Part shown: positions 1 to 11,354 of the stretch, piece by piece
Position numbering within the stretch: position 1 is the stretch's first letter
How the letters are laid out: the number at the start of each line of letters is the position of its first letter
Assembly (NCBI GenBank): GCA_023897205.1
Contig: JAHWDD010000006.1
Location: forward strand, 1,302,001-1,366,000
Origin: Exophiala sp. HKRS030
Taxonomy: Eukaryota; Ascomycota; Eurotiomycetes; Chaetothyriales; Herpotrichiellaceae
Direction: 5' to 3'
Length of the DNA stretch: 64,000 bases
The notes under the pieces: generated by a model
Told to the model about the DNA's origin: nothing
Seen by the model: only the letters and a program-made list of their open reading frames with translations
Databases searched by the model: none
Program-made: the position numbers and the translations under genes

Positions 1-258
1 TGTGTAGTATTGCGGGGAGCTTCAGCTGCCTCGAGAACCTGATTTCCATCTCGCTAGCCGAAAACCACGGCGGTCAATCAAGTCAATACCTGCTGATCTC
101 CCGCTTTCTGCTTTATGTAGGTAACACGCAGCTCAATTCACGAGCTCACATAGCAGCCCGCGACATCTCTCATCCCCAGACTTGACTTTTGTGACCACTC
201 TCGTCTATAGCGGAAAAAAGCAGAAATTCCCATCTCCAAGTGAGGAACTCCCTACGTC
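1..258. other. 5' flank of the TRP channel gene
   Basis: No gene is recognised here. The stretch directly precedes the first ATG of the channel gene and probably holds its promoter and 5' leader. Confidence 0.4.
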
Positions 259-2177
259 ATGGTCAAATGGTCACGCCTCTTTGGCGCAGAGCGCGACTCT
301 CGCCATCCGCGCGAGGAAATGTGGAGGTGTAAGATACCAAAAGCTCCTCTGCAGTGTCCTGGATGCAGCTCTTCTGATATACTGCAGTACTTCCTAGTCA
401 TACCAATGACCTCCCCGCTACAGCCTACCCTGCTCGTGAAGTCACCAAAGTCGCCCTCCGCTTGAAATACCATATCGAAGAGGTCATACCTATTGAACTC
501 CCCGAGGACAAGATCACCGCTGCCAACTCTGGCGTCATCACGAAGAAGGTGGTTCAGACTGCCCTTGAAGCTGGAGGAAAAGACTACTCGGCCTGTGTTG
601 TGTACTGTCTGCTTGTTTGCAAGAGATGGTTCAAACACCAGGCGACCCTGGAACTATGGGATGCAGATCTCCACGAAGTCCGTGCTGTAGCCTGCGAAAT
701 AATTGCTAAACGCATTATCGAGGCTGAAGAAGACCAAGAATATCTCATGCAGAAAGTCCTTCTGCAACGGTATAGTGTTGTACGCAAAAACGAAGAATCT
801 GCCCCAGCCAACGTTATCGAGCGTGCTGTCGATCTACACTGTCTCACTGTGATAGGCTCCTCGGGCTATCAAAAGTGCATCAAGTACCTGTGGCGTGGCT
901 GGATTCAACAGGATGATGAAGATGCTGCCAATTACCGTTGGTATGAAAATCGCGACAACACCAACTACTGGGTTCACTATGACCCCGACCGGATGCGCAC
1001 GCCATTATACCAGAATGTAGTGCAGGTCTCGGTGTCAATTCTTTATCTGATCCTCTATACACAAGCGGTAAACACCATCAATGAAGAGGGAGATCTTGAC
1101 GTTGTCGAAGGGATTCTTTATGTGATGACGGCAGGTTTCATATGCGACGAACTCGCTAAGCTGTGGAAAGTCGGCCGTTACTATATCGGCTTTTGGAATG
1201 TGTTCAACAACTGTCTGTACGCATTACTAACGGCCTCTTTCGTGATCCGTATCACAGCACTTGCACACAGCCCTAATCACGATGACGAGCGTCGGCGCGA
1301 TCTGAACAAGCTCGGTTACCATATCTTCTGCTTCAGCGCCCCTATGTTCTGGATGCGTCTACTGCTTTACCTGGACACGTTCCGCTTCTTCGGCGCCATG
1401 TTGGTCGTCCTCAAGGTTATGATGCGCGAGTCATTGATTTTCTTCTTGCTACTCGTGGTGGTATGCGTTGGTTTCCTTCAGGCGTTTATCGGGCTGAACC
1501 AGGTCGAAGGAAACGCGAGCATTACCACCTTCATCATCACCAGCATGGCGAATTCGGTGATGCAATCTCCTGACTTTGACGGGTTTGACAACTACGCTCA
1601 CCCCTTCGGGCTGATATTGTACTATATCTTCACATTCGTGGTGATGGTCATCCTGTTGAATATTCTCATCGCACTATACAATTCAGCATACGAGGATATC
1701 ACCGAGAATGCGATCGACGAGTACATGGCCATGTTTGCCCAGAAGACTTTGCAATTCGTCCGAGCACCGGATGAAAATGTTTTCATTGCACCACTCAACC
1801 TCATTGAGATGTTCTGCCTGATTCTGCCCTTCGAATGGTGGATGGACAAAGCCCATTACCAGCGGCTCAATGATTATGTTATGGGTATTGTCTACAGCCC
1901 GTTGCTCCTAGTCACAGCCGCGCTGGAAGCAAGAGATGCGAGATCTGTTCGAGACAATCGGAAACGAGGTGAAGAGGATGACGACACAATTGAGGAGTGG
2001 GAAGAGATGGAAGGGGAACTTGATTTTGAGAGCGAGGGCTGGGCTAAGAAGGTGGAGAGTTCGAAGCCGATCGTCGATGTCGATGCCGACGTGGTCGAGA
2101 TCAGGGAACTAAAGGAGCAGGTCAAGGAGCTCAGGGATATGGTGAGAGCCATGAGTGTTGAGCCAGGGAGCCAATGA
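259..2177 (+). CDS. YVC1: TRP-type vacuolar calcium channel, YVC1 family
   Basis: Predicted cation channel that releases calcium from the vacuole. Exons 259-328 and 388-2177; the 59-nt intron starts GTAAGA and ends CTGCAG. The join gives 619 residues. Starting at the in-frame ATG at 462 would lose a conserved N-terminal stretch (VTKVALRLKY at about 40-49), so the two-exon start is preferred. Seen: a cytosolic N-terminal region with the conserved block ELWDADLHEVRAVACE, several hydrophobic segments between about residues 230 and 480, a pore-like stretch around SMANSVMQSPDF, and the segment FVVMVILLNILIALYNSAY typical of the last TRP helix. The C-terminus is acidic and ends in a short heptad-like coil (VVEIRELKEQVKELRDM). 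Length is close to that of yeast Yvc1 (675). It sits in the housekeeping flank, with no functional link to the catabolic block. Confidence 0.93.
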
Positions 2178-2778
2178 ATGTACTTGACTAGAAAATTGGC
2201 TGGCATTCTGGCGGCAGTTACTGATATTGGTCAGGGCAGGATGAACGAAGCCTCGATCCCTTGTGTCTTATAGCCAGAGCTTTCGGCAAGCACTTCGGAC
2301 GTTTGATTTTGCAAAGCCCGGGCCTCAAAAAGTGTAACATGTTTGCGAATCCATTTGGTGGAATATTTGTATTTGACTTGGCTGGCGCCCCAGAGCATAC
2401 ACAGAGGAGGGTAACTTGGTCTTGCTAATTTAAAATGATGATTGTTTTCCGATCAGAATTGCCATCCATATGTTGAGCTTCCAAGACTATTGAGCGCAGG
2501 CAGCACAGCGTACAGACCTAGCAATCTGGTTTAGTTATCGAGCGTGAAGCGGAGACATCGATATGATGAAACTCGAGTCATGGGTGGGGGATGTTTTTAC
2601 CTACCTGACTCGTCTGCACTTCTCGCAGACTGTAGATCCTTGTGTCTCTACAGCATATAACTGATCCACAGAACAACACAAAAGGAATCACTTTGAGGCC
2701 TTTATCGGATTGAATTGCTAGACTGTCACGAAGTCCATCCTTTGATTAATTGGGCTCTGCCATCTGCCTCTTGTCGCA
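2178..2778. other. intergenic, YVC1 to BUD32
   Basis: Tandem genes on the plus strand flank this 0.6-kb spacer. It holds the 3' end of YVC1 and the BUD32 promoter. Nothing else was recognised. Confidence 0.4.
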
Positions 2779-3795
2779 ATGGATGTCACTTCAACTCCCA
2801 CCACGGCCGCCGTGGCAGATGCACAGAGACGAGATGAACCGTTCCTCCCTGCACCTTTCAACACGATAACTCCTCGGCCGGAACTCATTGCGCAAGGCGC
2901 CGAAGCCTTACTATACCGCACACACTTCCTCAGTCCCGAGACGCCCGCCGCTTTGAAAGCCAGACCAAGCAAAGCCTGGAGACACCCGACGCTCGACGCC
3001 CGCCTCACGAAACAGCGCGTGCTCGCCGAGGCTCGCATCCTCGCCAAGTTGGCCTCACTGGCGGGTGACGAGACGACCGAGATCCACGTCCCCGCCGTGC
3101 TGAGTCTGGAGTGGGACGCCGCACGTAAAGTCAAGGGTTTGAGTCAGGAGCAGAGAGGTGCACGTGGCGCGGGTACAGGTGCAAATGCAGGTGCCGGCGC
3201 GTGGCTCCTCATGGAGTGGATCGAAGGACACAGTGCGAAAGAACTTCTGCGCAGATGGGACACATGGTACCGTTCTGCAAAGGCCCACGGTACCGCCACC
3301 AGCGAAGAGCTAGCCGCCCAAGAAGAGCAAGTCAAGATCCTCCTCAGGAGACTCGGGAAGGCGATCGGGAACATGCACAACAAGGGCGGAGTGGTGCATG
3401 GAGATCTGACGAGCAGCAATATCATCGTCCGCCCGAAAAACCTGCCAGAGCAAGACCAAAATCAAGTGAACGGGTCGCTGATGACCAACGGAGACTGGAG
3501 CACCACACAAGAATCGCAATCTATAGCTTCTCCCCCGCCGGACCTCACAGGTGATATTGTCCTGATCGATTTCGGATTGGCTACGCAGTCGATACAAGAG
3601 GAGGATCGTGCTGTGGACTTGTATGTCCTCGAGCGAGCCTTTGGGTCAACCCACCCTCGACAAGAAGACTGGTTCGATGCCGAAGTTATTCAGAGTCAAG
3701 AAGGATATAGGGGGAGTTACAAGGGCTCAAAGGTCGTTCTCAAACGTTTAGAAGATGTTCGAATGAGAGGCCGAAAGAGAAGTATGCTCGGCTAG
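2779..3795 (+). CDS. BUD32: BUD32 atypical kinase of the EKC/KEOPS complex
   Basis: Small PRPK-type kinase/ATPase of the KEOPS complex, which makes the t6A tRNA modification and affects telomeres and transcription. Uninterrupted 338-codon gene. Seen: glycine-loop substitute QGAEALLY (39-46), the KARPSKAWRHPTLD block (60-73), catalytic HGDLTSSN (207-214), DFGLAT (264-269), and the basic C-terminus MRGRKRSMLG that is diagnostic of Bud32. It is longer than yeast Bud32 (261) because of a Gly/Ala-rich insert near 127-140 and a low-complexity insert at about 219-255 between the catalytic and DFG motifs. It converges on the next gene with only 81 bp between the stop codons. Confidence 0.95.
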   Translation: MDVTSTPTTAAVADAQRRDEPFLPAPFNTITPRPELIAQGAEALLYRTHFLSPETPAALKARPSKAWRHPTLDARLTKQRVLAEARILAKLASLAGDETTEIHVPAVLSLEWDAARKVKGLSQEQRGARGAGTGANAGAGAWLLMEWIEGHSAKELLRRWDTWYRSAKAHGTATSEELAAQEEQVKILLRRLGKAIGNMHNKGGVVHGDLTSSNIIVRPKNLPEQDQNQVNGSLMTNGDWSTTQESQSIASPPPDLTGDIVLIDFGLATQSIQEEDRAVDLYVLERAFGSTHPRQEDWFDAEVIQSQEGYRGSYKGSKVVLKRLEDVRMRGRKRSMLG

Positions 3796-3876
3796 AAGCC
3801 AAAAAGTACTTTGAGAATCTCGCACAAAAACGCCATGCTAAATAAGACGAGATACCTTGCACCGCATCGGCCGAGG

Positions 3877-4902
3877 CTATAAGCCTTCTTCATCAGGCTT
3901 CTCCTCGATGCAGCTACCAAGCTGGGCGACAGCAAAGTACCCTTTGTTCTCAACCACTCCACGGTTCTTCACGACGGCCGTATATTTGACAACCCACTGG
4001 GGTTCAATGTCGCCTTTCAAGCCAGGTTCGTCCGCCCCAGCATTGGGACATGCGGCAAGGATGCCTGCTCCATCTTTGCTGGGTCCCAACAACTCTCTCG
4101 TCGTCCCGGGTGGCAAGATGTCCATGCAGTCGGCGTGAGTCAGCAGTTCGATCTTGTTCTCCTTGGCATACACGATCAGCGGTTTAGGTACAACGCAGCA
4201 GTCCTTGACATTGATCTGGTCGACAGTCGGTCGCACTTTGACCTCTGGCAGGAACTTATCAAGGCGCTCAGAACTGAACTCCGAGACGCCAAGTTGAGAT
4301 ATCACACCTTTTTCGTGTAATGACTCCAGGACCTGCCACGTCTTGATCTGGGCGTCCAGTCCTTCCGACTCGTCGCTGCGTGCGCTTTCATCGTCTTCAT
4401 CTGCCGACACTTCCTCCTCGTCGTCGGCATCGAATGTCACGCCCGGATAGCTGGCGATCAAAAGATCTATATTCTCAATGTCCAGCTCTTTCAGGACCAG
4501 ATCGATCGCTTCCCGCGTGTGTTTACACCGTCTTGTACTCGGGATGCCCGGAAGGAAGAAAAGCTTGACGGTCACGTCGTAGGACTCTCGCGGTTCTTTG
4601 AGCGGCGTAGGTCGCCATGAGGGAACGTATAGTGTGTCATCTTCCTCGGTGGTCCATTGTTTGTAATCCGGGGTTGAGTCGGCGTTTTCGGAAGAAGCAG
4701 AGGGGTGGTGCTGGAACGAGGCAAAGTTCGATCTCAGCGAATTGATCAGTTCGATGTTGGACTTGGAGAATAATGGTCGCCGGACAATGGACTGCCCAGA
4801 GGACATTATGTTACTACGCAAACGAAAAGAATTAGTCTCCAGAAAACCACAGGATATCGGTCTCTTGGTGGAGTCATACGATGTAGAAAGAATCAACTTC
4901 AT
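3877..4902 (-). CDS. Glutamate-cysteine ligase modifier subunit (GCLM-like)
   Basis: Regulatory partner of the first enzyme of glutathione synthesis, built on an aldo/keto-reductase fold. Exons 4880-4902 and 3877-4813. The 66-nt intron (GTATGA...GACTAAT...TAG) is a multiple of three and has no stop, so it looks coding. Removing it gives the clean start MKLILSTSNIMSSGQSIVRR. Final length 319 residues. Seen: the AKR-like core VLESLHEKGVISQLGVSEFS, followed by VRPTVDQINVKDCC and IELLTHADCMDILP, which match fungal GCLM relatives. An acidic linker (DADDEEEVSADEDDESARSD) interrupts the barrel. The catalytic AKR tetrad is not evident, as expected for a modifier subunit. Confidence 0.88.
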   Translation of the reverse strand: MKLILSTSYDSTKRPISCGFLETNSFRLRSNIMSSGQSIVRRPLFSKSNIELINSLRSNFASFQHHPSASSENADSTPDYKQWTTEEDDTLYVPSWRPTPLKEPRESYDVTVKLFFLPGIPSTRRCKHTREAIDLVLKELDIENIDLLIASYPGVTFDADDEEEVSADEDDESARSDESEGLDAQIKTWQVLESLHEKGVISQLGVSEFSSERLDKFLPEVKVRPTVDQINVKDCCVVPKPLIVYAKENKIELLTHADCMDILPPGTTRELLGPSKDGAGILAACPNAGADEPGLKGDIEPQWVVKYTAVVKNRGVVENKGYFAVAQLGSCIEEKPDEEGL

Positions 4903-5678
4903 TTTGGCGAGGCGCTGTGTTTTGTCGCCTGGTCCGTATATGTAGTTTGAGGCACTGCTCTTCTTGACTTTGAATAGTCGTTCGATCTGCTGTGCCGACT
5001 CAGGTATAGGTTGTATGGACTTGCTTGGTCGTTGGACTAGAAATGAGAGGTCGTCCAGCTGGGGACTCACGCGAGGCTTGCGTGCGCCGGGCGTAGGATT
5101 GAGTTCGATAGGATATGAACAAAGTATCTCCCCGCGTTCTCTAGGATCGCATCAACAGAATCAATCAGCCTTGCTGTATCAACACGACGTGGGCGCACAA
5201 GACACAGACTATCTTCAAGATTGCCAACGCCCGCAAAGTGTCAAAGCGGAATCCCGCAGGCGGAGACGTCGAAAATGTTGCACCGTATCAGTAAGCTACG
5301 ACGGACCATTGTGACACCTAGACGCAAGGCTGAATACTTCTTCTATGAATGACTCCCCCTTTGACCCTCCTCTTAATACCGAGCTTGAGCAAGGGACCCC
5401 TCTGTCTCATGGCCCAAACTTCGCTGTTACTCACTTCGGATACAGGGACGATCTAGAGCCTTCCCAACTCTACTTGCTTTAGTCCTTGCATGGCCCATCG
5501 ATTCCTCGCTATATAATCGTTCGCGAGCTATGTCACGTTGTAAACCTACATTGGCTCTCCTCCATTCTCCTTTACTATAATGGGTTACGTTGTCTAGTTT
5601 TGTATAACTGAGAGCCATCACTTCAAGAGCGAGGAGCGCCATCGCAACACTCCCCCTGGCTCGTAAGGCTAACAACTA
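4903..5678. other. intergenic, boundary of housekeeping and catabolic regions
   Basis: Holds the GCLM promoter and the 3' side of the first ADH. Short ORFs here lack family character. No repeat or transposon was seen at this boundary. Confidence 0.4.
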
Positions 5679-6990
5679 TCAACCTCCCGGGATCAAAGCC
5701 ACTCTACTTTTGATCTTGCCTGCATGGAGATCATCTAGCACTTGCGCCAGCTCTGACAAAGGCCTCGTGATCACTTGTGGCTTGATCGCCCCCTGGGCTA
5801 TTAGATCCAAGACCTCCTGTAATACTTCAGTTGAGCCTGCAAAGCTGCAAAGGATGCTTAGTTGCTTCCGGATCGCCAACAGGGAATTCAAAGTCGGAGA
5901 CGGCCCTATGAGACCGACGAGGACGATTGTACCTCCTGGTCGTACTAGTAATGATCAGCACCAGATTCTTTTCAACCTACCACTTCGTCGTGGCAAGGAG
6001 AATCAATTCTTACCGGCTTCAACAGATGCCGAAAATGTCGCTGGGGATCCGACAAAGTCTATCGCTTTATCAATCCTGACATTGCGATCCTTGAGCCATT
6101 GTGGGATGTCCTGCGTTTCTGCAGGAATGACGTCGTCTAGAGCGATTCCGAACTTGACTGCTTCGTCCAGAACAAGCTGCCTTTTGTCGAACGCGATGCA
6201 CCTGGCGCCAATATGAAGCAAAATCTGCAATGCATTGAACCCCAAACCCCCCAGGCCCAGAAGGAGAACAGTCTCGTCCGCGCTGACCTTGCCCCGTCCA
6301 ACGACTGCTTGATAGGCAGTCAAGACCGCGTCCGTTGCGACCGCCGCCATAGGCGCATCAATGCCATGTGGCACTCTGACAGCGGCGGATTCCCTGACCG
6401 CGATATACGGCGCGAAAGCTCCGTCTTGTCCCAGACCGTATCGTTGAACTCCCGGAGATGTGCAGATGTGACTCGAGCCATGCATACACTCTGAACATGC
6501 AGGCTTGTCGCAACCAGCAACGCATACCACCGATACCATATCACCAGGCCTGAATTTGGTAACTTTGCGCCCTACAGAAACCACTTCGCCGCAGCATTCG
6601 TGGCCCTTCATGAACAGCGATTAGGATTCATCCTGAAACGGATCTTCACAATTCTCTGGAGAAGCCTCACCATTGTAAATGCATCTTGCTGCCAAGGGGT
6701 TGGCTTCTCCATGTCGAGAATTGTTATGTCACTGTGGCACACTGCAGTCTCGTTAAAGACCGGCTCCTAAAAAAGAGTGTGTCACAATCATACCGCCTGC
6801 AGCGAGCACTTTGAGAAGTAGCCCGTCGGCTGATACTGGGGGCCGTCCGACCTCGATCAAAGCCTGGGACGATTCAGTGAGTACACAGTATTAGCCCGCT
6901 AATCCAAGCTGGTTCTCTCCTTACCACTTTCTTTTCCGGGAAGACCTTCCGCCATGCTCTCATTTTTTGGGTCTTTTCATCGGAAGACAT
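5679..6990 (-). CDS. Zinc-dependent alcohol dehydrogenase (MDR family)
   Basis: NAD(P)-dependent oxidation of an alcohol to an aldehyde or ketone. Five exons on the minus strand: 6925-6990, 6794-6863, 6671-6741, 6014-6605 and 5679-5944 (354 residues). The joins restore VLAAGVCHSDITIL and DAFTMGHECCGEVV, giving the catalytic zinc ligands Cys and His-Glu, and EAVRPGGTIVLVGLIG near the C-terminus. Also seen: the structural-zinc cysteine cluster CDKPACSECMHGSSHIC and the Rossmann motif LLLGLGGLGFNALQ. It is a different subfamily from the ADHs at 9714 and 60407. It is the leftmost gene of the catabolic block. The substrate cannot be read from the sequence. Confidence 0.9.
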
Positions 6991-7729
6991 GTTGTTTGAG
7001 AGCGAATTGTCAGGTTACAACAGAGATGGACGGATGAGGGAACAAGGGAGCGCGTAACACGAAACCTAAGATACACCTCAGGTTCAGTCTACCGATTTCA
7101 GCCTATAATCGACGAGCATGTGTTAAGATGCATTCATTTCCTGCAAGAGAAAGATTCTCGTATCATAGTACGGATGACTACCTATTGGTTAGTTTTGTCT
7201 TTGGATGTTGGAAGGCATACTGGTAGTGTGGGGAGGACGTGGGTTTTCGCGTACCGACCTCCCAGAAATCTCATATCCTGAGGTGGTCGGTACAGAGATT
7301 AGACATCGGGTATCAGCCCCCCGGGGCGGGGGGGTAATAGGGGTCCGCCATTCGGCAAGTTCGGTAACGAGGCTGCGAGCAACTTTTGCCGATTGGTTCG
7401 TAAAAGCGATCCCCAGACAACCTGGTGGGGTGACCGAGCGACGACACACGTTACCTTCAGGAAATAAAAGTTTGGAAGGGGATTCTTTATTTCTGTGATC
7501 CATTCAGATCTCCATGGTTATTGATATAAGCAGTGCTTTGCCTGTCTTTCCAACGTCCCAGTGTCCGCACTTAGCGTTGGCACTCCCTCGGGCCTTCTTT
7601 TCTATTCTGTCCAGTGTGCGAAAGGCATTCTGCGCACAAGCAAAACGTTCGGTATAAGTACAGATCTTTCACAACCTATCCTAGCTGACCAGCTACCTTA
7701 GGCTCACGAGTTCACGAAAATCGGGCCTA
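6991..7729. promoter_or_regulatory. divergent promoter, ADH / SDR
   Basis: Both flanking genes start from this 739-bp spacer. It contains an imperfect inverted repeat at 7251-7293 (arms GTACCGACCTC and GAGGTGGTCGGTAC) with CGG/CCG triplets, and a GC-rich self-complementary run at about 7315-7334. Zn2Cys6 proteins commonly bind CGG triplets; binding here is inference. Confidence 0.4.
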
Positions 7730-9107
7730 ATGTATCGCTACACCGGCGCAGTGGATTGTAACAGTACATTCGAAAGGGGTGATCTGAAGGACAAAACTGC
7801 CATAATTACTGGAGGTGAGCATGGCTTGTGGCGGTTTGTTGGAAATTGACAGTACCAGCATGCTGAAACTCGTATAGGAGCGAAAGGCACAGGTCAGGCT
7901 TATGTGCGAGCCCTCTATCAGTCAGGGTGGGTGATGCCCCAGACGATCCTGCCCTACAGCTAGATTTTGCCGGAATATTTTTCTCTACTTGAAAAGATGA
8001 AGAAGTCTTTGGACGCTAAAACACACATGTACAGCGCGCGCGTTGTCATTGGCGATATAGACGAGCAACAAGGATCCAAGCTGCAATCGGAATTGCATCC
8101 GTGAGTCTCTCTACTTTCTATCGAAGCCCCCTGACGAGGTGATTCACTCACCGTGTCCAAAGTTCGACCAAGTTTGTCAAGTGTGACGTGTCATGCTGGG
8201 AAGATCAAGTGTCACTTTTCAAGGAGGCCATCAAGTTTTCGTCCAGCGGCGCAATTGACATAGTCGTCGTTAACGCCGGCATTGGTGGTGTCGACTCCGT
8301 CTTCAATACGACCCGTACGTTTGCCCACCACTGTTTTCATCCTCATTCTTTTCTCGTTCGCGATGCTCTGCATAGATACACAGGTCGAGGGCTTGGGTTG
8401 ACGGTTGAGTACCGAATTTTCCAGCCGAGGATGACGAACCCCAAAAGCCGCAACTCCGTACGTTGGACATAAATCTCACCGCAGCTTTGTACACGATCAA
8501 GCTGGGTCTTTATTACTTTCGGAGACAAGCTGCCAACTCTGATTCCGGTCGCGATCATTGTCTGGTTCTTCAAGGGAGCGTAGCTGGCTATATCGATTTT
8601 CCGGGGATGTTGGAGTATGGAGCTTCCAAGTTTGGCATGCGCTCTGCCATGCGGAATATCCGATCGGCGGAGGACACCAATGTCGTTCGCGTCAACATGA
8701 TTGCTCCCTGGTACGTCCCAAGGATCTGGCGGGTTTTCCGGGGGAGAAAACTGACATGGCCAAAAACAAAACCCACAGGTTCATCGCCACCGACATCTTG
8801 CCTCCCGGTCGGGCAGAACTTATGAAAGCCAATGGGATTGAATTCGCATCTCTAGAGAGCGCAGCCGAAGCGCTAATGAGGATTGTATCAAGCCGAGATG
8901 TCTCAGGTGAGTGGGTGGTCTTGGCTGTCAGATTGTTCCTACTTCCGGGCCTGTTTAACTAAAATGTGACTATTACCAGGACGAGCTTTCGCCATTGTCC
9001 CAAAGACAGACGCACCTAGCGGTTACATTGATCTTGACGTCGATGACTTCAGAGACTGTGATCTCATGAAAAGATACAACAAGCTGGTCCGTAATCGGTT
9101 GGGTTAA
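7730..9107 (+). CDS. Short-chain dehydrogenase/reductase, 15-PGDH-like
   Basis: Classical NAD(P)-dependent oxidoreductase. It is fragmented into seven exons: 7730-7814, 7878-7926, 8035-8100, 8163-8314, 8425-8710, 8779-8906 and 8980-9107, total 297 residues. Every junction keeps frame. Seen: cofactor motif TGGAKGTG (27-34; the usual form is TGGxxGxG), the strand VVIGDIDEQQG whose acidic residue suggests NAD(H) preference, NAGIGG (104-109), catalytic Ser169, and Tyr182-xxx-Lys186 in YGASK. Resemblance is to fungal 15-hydroxyprostaglandin-dehydrogenase-like SDRs, which oxidise secondary alcohols. It is divergent from the ADH and in tandem with the next ADH. A role in secondary-alcohol oxidation within the cluster is inferred. 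Confidence 0.9.
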
Positions 9108-9713
9108 TGATACAAAGCCACGAGCCGAGTCCTTTGATAATCCGGGCGCTTGGTGAATGGGACAAAGTATTTCGATTGTGGGCATGAAGTCTTCTCTTCC
9201 GTTACAAAATAAATGTTCCAGCACGTGTGGATGGGCCGAGTTACGAAAGTTGAAAAATGAATACATGACTATATATTGTCAGCAAAACTCATACAAGTCC
9301 GTATGGATAATTGTTTGTTCACTTTCTCCACGCGGTCAACAGAGATTTGTAGACGTGAAGATTCTAATTAAGAATTGAGGGGGCTAGTAAGTAGGTAGTA
9401 ATGAAATCAGTACTGGACAAGAGTCAGAAAATACAAGGGAGGAGTTCGGCAGTGCCCTGAGTGCAAGGAAGGGGGGGTTGACCGCTTCGGTAAAGCTCGG
9501 CCATGTTCTCACTTCCGCAGACAAGGCTGACTGACCTCCACTCCCTCAATCGGCAATATTTTGAACTGGAGGTTGAATTTAACCCTACCACCCTGCACTT
9601 TTACCGGATGTCGAGGATCATTCAGGTGATTTCGTGGGCTCTTTAGGCATATAGGACGACGACATCGACCATCAACGTCCGGGTTCACTTCTTCGGGTTC
9701 ACGATCAGGAAGG
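9108..9713. other. intergenic, SDR to ADH
   Basis: Promoter region of the second ADH. No feature beyond this was recognised. Confidence 0.35.
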
Positions 9714-10922
9714 ATGGTTCCACTTGACATTCCTTCACACCATGAGGCGGCGGTGTATGATGAACCGGGCAAGATTTCGACGAAGCTCGAAACGGTCGAA
9801 ACTCCCCGACCGAATGTGGGAGAGGTCCTTGTCCGTTTGACTCACTCCGGGGTGTGTGCCAGCGACATGGCCGTCATGACCATGGGTTGGAAACATCTGG
9901 TCAGACCGACACCTAAAGGCCAGGTTGGCGGCCACGAGGGTGTCGGTGTGGTCGTTGCTCTGGGCTCCGACGCCGACTCCCCAGGTCTCGAGGTCGGACA
10001 GAGAGTGGGAATCAAATGGTTGGCCTCGGTCTGCGGAAACTGCGAGGCATGCCTGTCGGGCGCCGACTCGTGCTGCACCGCCAAAAAGATCAGTGGCTAC
10101 CACGTCCCCGGTACTTTCCAACAGTACGCCCTCGCCCCGGCTCAATACGTCACGCCCATTCCCGATGGCCTGGCGAGCGAGCAGGCGGCGCCTCTGCTGT
10201 GCGGCGGACTCACCGTCTACAGCGCCCTGCGGAAGTCGGGTGCGCACCCGGGAGATTGGGTCGTTGTGCCGGGAGCCGGCGGCGGGTTGGGTCATCTTTG
10301 TGTACAGATGGGACGCGCCATGGGGTTCAGGATGATCGGCATCGACTCGGGAACCAAGAAATCGCTGGTGAAGGATGAATGTGGCGCCGAGGGTTTCGTC
10401 GATCTTGGTGACTACAACAACAACGACGGCGACGACGGAGGTGCGATGAAGATGATCGAGGACGTCAAGCTCATGACCGGAGGGCCAGGGGCCAAAGCCG
10501 TGATCGTGTGCGCCGCCAGCAACGCCGCCTACGCCCAGGGTCTCCGGATGCTCAAGTTCAGGGGCACTCTTGTGTGTGTCGGCGTGCCCGAAGGCGAGAG
10601 GGTACCCATCGAGTCGGCCGACCCCGGTTCCATCGCCGGACGGGAGCTGCGCATAGTGGGCAGTGCCGTCGGCACCCGGAAGGATGCCATCGACGTGATG
10701 GAGCTCGCGTCAAGGTAAGACCATATCTCCACCGACAAGCCCTTCCCTTGAAACGCTTCTCAAGTGACGATCGTGACTATACTGACAAACCACTCGTGTT
10801 GATACAGAGGGATCGTCAAGACTCATGTGGAGATCTTTGGGATGGAACAGTTGACCACGGTGTTTCAGAAGATGCATGCACAGCAGCTACAAGGTCGCGC
10901 AGTCATCAGCCTAGAAGGTTAA
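9714..10922 (+). CDS. Zinc alcohol dehydrogenase, yeast ADH1-type
   Basis: Medium-chain NAD-dependent alcohol dehydrogenase. Exons 9714-10714 and 10808-10922 (93-nt intron) give 371 residues. The second exon adds the conserved end IVKTHVEIFGMEQLTTVFQ. Seen: catalytic zinc ligands Cys48, His74-Glu75 (GGHEGVG) and the later PLLCGGLTVY cysteine; the structural zinc cluster Cys107, 110, 113 and 121 (CGNCEACLSGADSCC); and the nucleotide motif VPGAGGGLGHL. In yeast ADH1 the residue after the first zinc Cys is His (CHTD). Here it is Ala (CASD), as in the paralogue at 60407, which suggests a distinct substrate class. It lies inside the catabolic block and converges on the permease gene. Confidence 0.92.
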
Positions 10923-11354
10923 TATTCGATGAAGCACATAAACTGTTGCACTAAACCTACAGGACAGGGTCGGTCGTCTTGGTAGAGAGAGAGAATACGA
11001 TGATAGAACAAGATTGACCAGATCAGGCACAATAAAGTGACTTGAGCTTGTGTATTTGTACTGTATGGGTTCAATAACAAGTATCAGATCAAGTTAGCCC
11101 CCACTCACTTCAAACAGTACTAGAAAGTATTAGCTGCGTTATTTGTCTAGCGAGAATAATCTGTTGATTGAAAAGTTGTTCGGAAAAATCACATCTGTAT
11201 GTTCCTATAGATAACCAATAGCCTTTCCTTCAGATCACCCTCTGGTATCATGATGGTGGCTATGGGCTACCAAATGATACCACCTAGTTCATTCACTGCT
11301 CTGTTTCATCTCTTGACTTTGTTAAGGTGAAAGGTGTGCAAAATATCGGTCCGT
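10923..11354. other. intergenic, convergent 3' ends
   Basis: Lies between the ADH and permease stop codons. AT-rich; probably 3' UTRs and terminators. Nothing else was seen. Confidence 0.35.

Noticed and set aside
462..2177. Start of the TRP channel at the ATG at 462
   Set aside because: It would drop the conserved N-terminal block. A canonical 59-nt intron joins an upstream exon in frame.
7205..7498. Overlapping 97- and 104-codon ORFs on opposite strands
   Set aside because: They fall in a divergent promoter with inverted repeats and GC runs; no protein features.
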